NCBI RefSeq assembly: GCF_049651565.1
Contig: NZ_JBASCI010000276.1
Coordinates: forward strand, 1-6,385
Length of the DNA stretch: 6,385 nucleotides
Source of the DNA: Brooklawnia sp049651565
GTDB taxonomy: Bacteria > Actinomycetota > Actinomycetes > Propionibacteriales > Propionibacteriaceae
Reading direction: 5' to 3'
This document shows, in pieces, positions 5,647 to 6,385 of this stretch (positions within the stretch are counted from its first letter, which is position 1; each line of letters opens with the position of its first letter). The notes beneath the pieces are model-generated. The model was not told the DNA's origin, made no database searches, and saw nothing but the letters and a program-made list of their open reading frames with translations. The translations under genes and the position numbers were made by a program.

Positions 5647-6182
5647 GCATTGTCGAAATTCGGCAGCTGGCCGATGCCCCAGAATGCAAGGGCACAGGCT
5701 ACTCCGGCAGGACCCGAGAAGACGGTGACTGCACCGCACATCGCGAAGGTTGCCGCGAAGAAGGCATACGAGGCTGCCCACGCCTGAGGACAAGCGCAAC
5801 ATGGCCTTGTCTGCATCGGCGGGCCATCCACTAGACTAATCGTTGGGTCTTCCGGGGTGCCGGAGACGTCGTAGTGCTTGCCTTTGGTCAAAGACACGAA
5901 GTCGATCGCCTGCTTCTTGTCAACCGAAGCAGCAAAGAACTCGAGGTAGACAGTCACCTCACTGCTTGGCATTCCAGTGAACAGCGCCATGAGTGCATCG
6001 CTTCTGCGGATGATCTGGACCTTCTTAGCGAGAGCCGTGGCATCAGTGGCCTTCGCGTCGGCGATGACGTCGTAGGGGTCAGGCGGCGCGTCAGGGCTGG
6101 ATTGAGCGAGAGCAGGCGTTCCCGATAACAGGAGACCAACGGCCAGGAAAAGACAGACGAGACTACGCATGATTGAACTCAT
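5637..6182 (-). CDS. Secreted cysteine-rich precursor, halocin C8-like bacteriocin candidate
   Basis: This is a 181-residue protein starting at ATG 6182, with GAGAGGA five bases upstream. Residues 1-26 are a Sec signal (basic M-R start, hydrophobic 7-20, ALA cleavage site before Gln27). A Pro/Asp-rich linker (28-37) leads to a mostly polar middle domain (about 38-120), then PPMQTRP and a hydrophobic tail (128-181) holding all six cysteines of the mature protein: 128, 129, 131, 149, 163 and 180. An even cysteine number in an exported protein suggests three disulfides. The pattern C-x-C early, M-C-G, then G-P-A-G-V-A-C-A recalls from memory the halocin C8 core (C-x2-C, I-C-G, P-V-A-G-L-S-C). 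That core is also cut from the C-terminus of a longer exported precursor. This suggests a secreted antimicrobial peptide, but the similarity is short. An unrelated secreted protein with a disulfide-rich tail is the alternative. Confidence 0.72.
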   Translation of the reverse strand: MSSIMRSLVCLFLAVGLLLSGTPALAQSSPDAPPDPYDVIADAKATDATALAKKVQIIRRSDALMALFTGMPSSEVTVYLEFFAASVDKKQAIDFVSLTKGKHYDVSGTPEDPTISLVDGPPMQTRPCCACPQAWAASYAFFAATFAMCGAVTVFSGPAGVACALAFWGIGQLPNFDNACN

Positions 6183-6187
6183 GGAAA

Positions 6188-6206
6188 TCCTCTCGAAGGG
6201 AGCTTA
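6188..6206 (-). promoter_or_regulatory. Ribosome site and candidate -10 box of the bacteriocin-like gene
   Basis: On the minus strand GAGAGGA (6194-6188) is a good Shine-Dalgarno site five bases before ATG 6182 and decides that start over the second ATG at 6170. TAAGCT (6206-6201) matches TANNNT and would give a start near 6194, leaving an extremely short leader. No clear -35 is seen. The -10 candidate sits at the presumed edge of the insertion sequence, so the element may supply the promoter. Confidence 0.45.
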
Positions 6207-6385
6207 TTCGGCGACAATGCCGTTCGGGATGGTAGGGGGTTCCCGATGGAAGCAATCTGGCTCATCACAATGCAGGGTGTAGTTGGGGTCTGAATCCGCC
6301 GGTCTCGAGCAGTGATCTGGCGATGTAGTGGGTGAGGTTCCGGAACCCCAGGGCGGAACCGCGGAGGTGTTCGAGGCGGCCGTTC
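6199..6385 (-). mobile_element. Terminal segment of an ISL3-like insertion sequence (continues past right edge)
   Basis: The segment contains the 3' end of a transposase gene and about 65 non-coding bases after its stop. The outer end is placed near 6199, because GGGAGCTTATTCGGCGAC (read on the plus strand from 6198) loosely resembles ISL3-family terminal repeats of the type GGCTCTTCGGCGAA. The other terminal repeat is outside the window, so neither the boundary nor the 8-bp target duplication can be confirmed. Confidence 0.55.
6265..6385 (-). CDS. ISL3-family transposase, C-terminal 39 codons (partial)
   Basis: Reading the minus strand from 6384 gives an open frame to TGA 6267-6265, followed directly by a second TGA. 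It begins NGRLEHLRGSALGFRNLTHY and ends with a segment containing IARSLLETGGFRP. The N-G-R-L-E-x-L-R-x-x-A-x-G-F-R-N-L-T-x-Y pattern is, from memory, the conserved end of ISL3-type DDE transposases of actinobacteria. This lies after the final catalytic glutamate, so no catalytic residue is visible here. The rest lies to the right of the window, so whether the element is intact cannot be judged. Confidence 0.82.
   Translation of the reverse strand, partial: NGRLEHLRGSALGFRNLTHYIARSLLETGGFRPQLHPAL

Noticed and set aside
5647..5802. Longer 118-residue form of the small membrane protein starting at 5802
   Set aside because: The extra 52 residues lie entirely within the cysteine-rich precursor gene in another frame and look like shadow sequence rich in Arg, Cys and Ser. 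Starts at 5646 or 5637 fit translational coupling.
6153..6155. Cys10 of the precursor as a lipobox cysteine
   Set aside because: It lies early in the hydrophobic core of the signal (SLVC followed by LFLAVG) and not at its end; the ALA-Gln site at 26/27 fits ordinary signal peptidase cleavage.
6224..6246. Hairpin TCGGGA...TCCCGA inside the IS end
   Set aside because: It has 6-bp arms with an 11-base gap and mismatched flanks and no T-run, so it is too weak to call a terminator or functional site.

Overview
The window comes from a high-GC bacterium, most likely an actinomycete (Actinomycetota). Pointers are strongly GC-biased third codon positions, GTG starts, a TANNNT -10 box seven bases before an ATG (typical leaderless layout), and the character of the proteins. 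I cannot place it lower with confidence; Propionibacteriales would fit but is a guess. Four blocks can be read.

Block 1 (1-3969, minus strand) is a tightly packed ABC uptake operon of the BMP (basic membrane protein / PnrA / NupN) type, which in studied members imports nucleosides. In order of transcription it holds two tandem BMP-family substrate-binding lipoproteins, a double-domain ATPase, and the start of a permease that runs off the left edge. Gaps are 28 bp, 3 bp and an 8-bp overlap, so translation is probably coupled. A second permease normally follows and would lie outside the window. The two lipoproteins are diverged paralogs, and the downstream one has lost the family's S-F-N motif. 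The ATPase is unusually short at 442 residues.

Block 2 (3970-5390) is a 107-bp divergent intergenic region followed by a plus-strand gene for a TrpB2-type tryptophan synthase beta chain, probably read from a leaderless mRNA. A near-perfect GC-rich hairpin (5405-5441) ends it and probably also ends the converging transcription from block 3.

Block 3 (5446-6182, minus strand) has clearly lower GC: sampled 60-base lines are 50-55%, against 75% in trpB. It holds two overlapping small genes. One is a secreted precursor with a Sec signal, a middle domain and a hydrophobic six-cysteine tail whose spacing recalls halocin C8-type bacteriocins. The other is a 66-residue protein with two membrane segments, a plausible immunity or export partner. 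This is the most interesting part of the window.

Block 4 (about 6199-6385) is the end of an insertion sequence carrying the last 39 codons of an ISL3-like transposase. It stops a few bases upstream of the bacteriocin-like gene. The low GC and the IS edge together suggest that block 3 is acquired accessory DNA placed next to a housekeeping gene.
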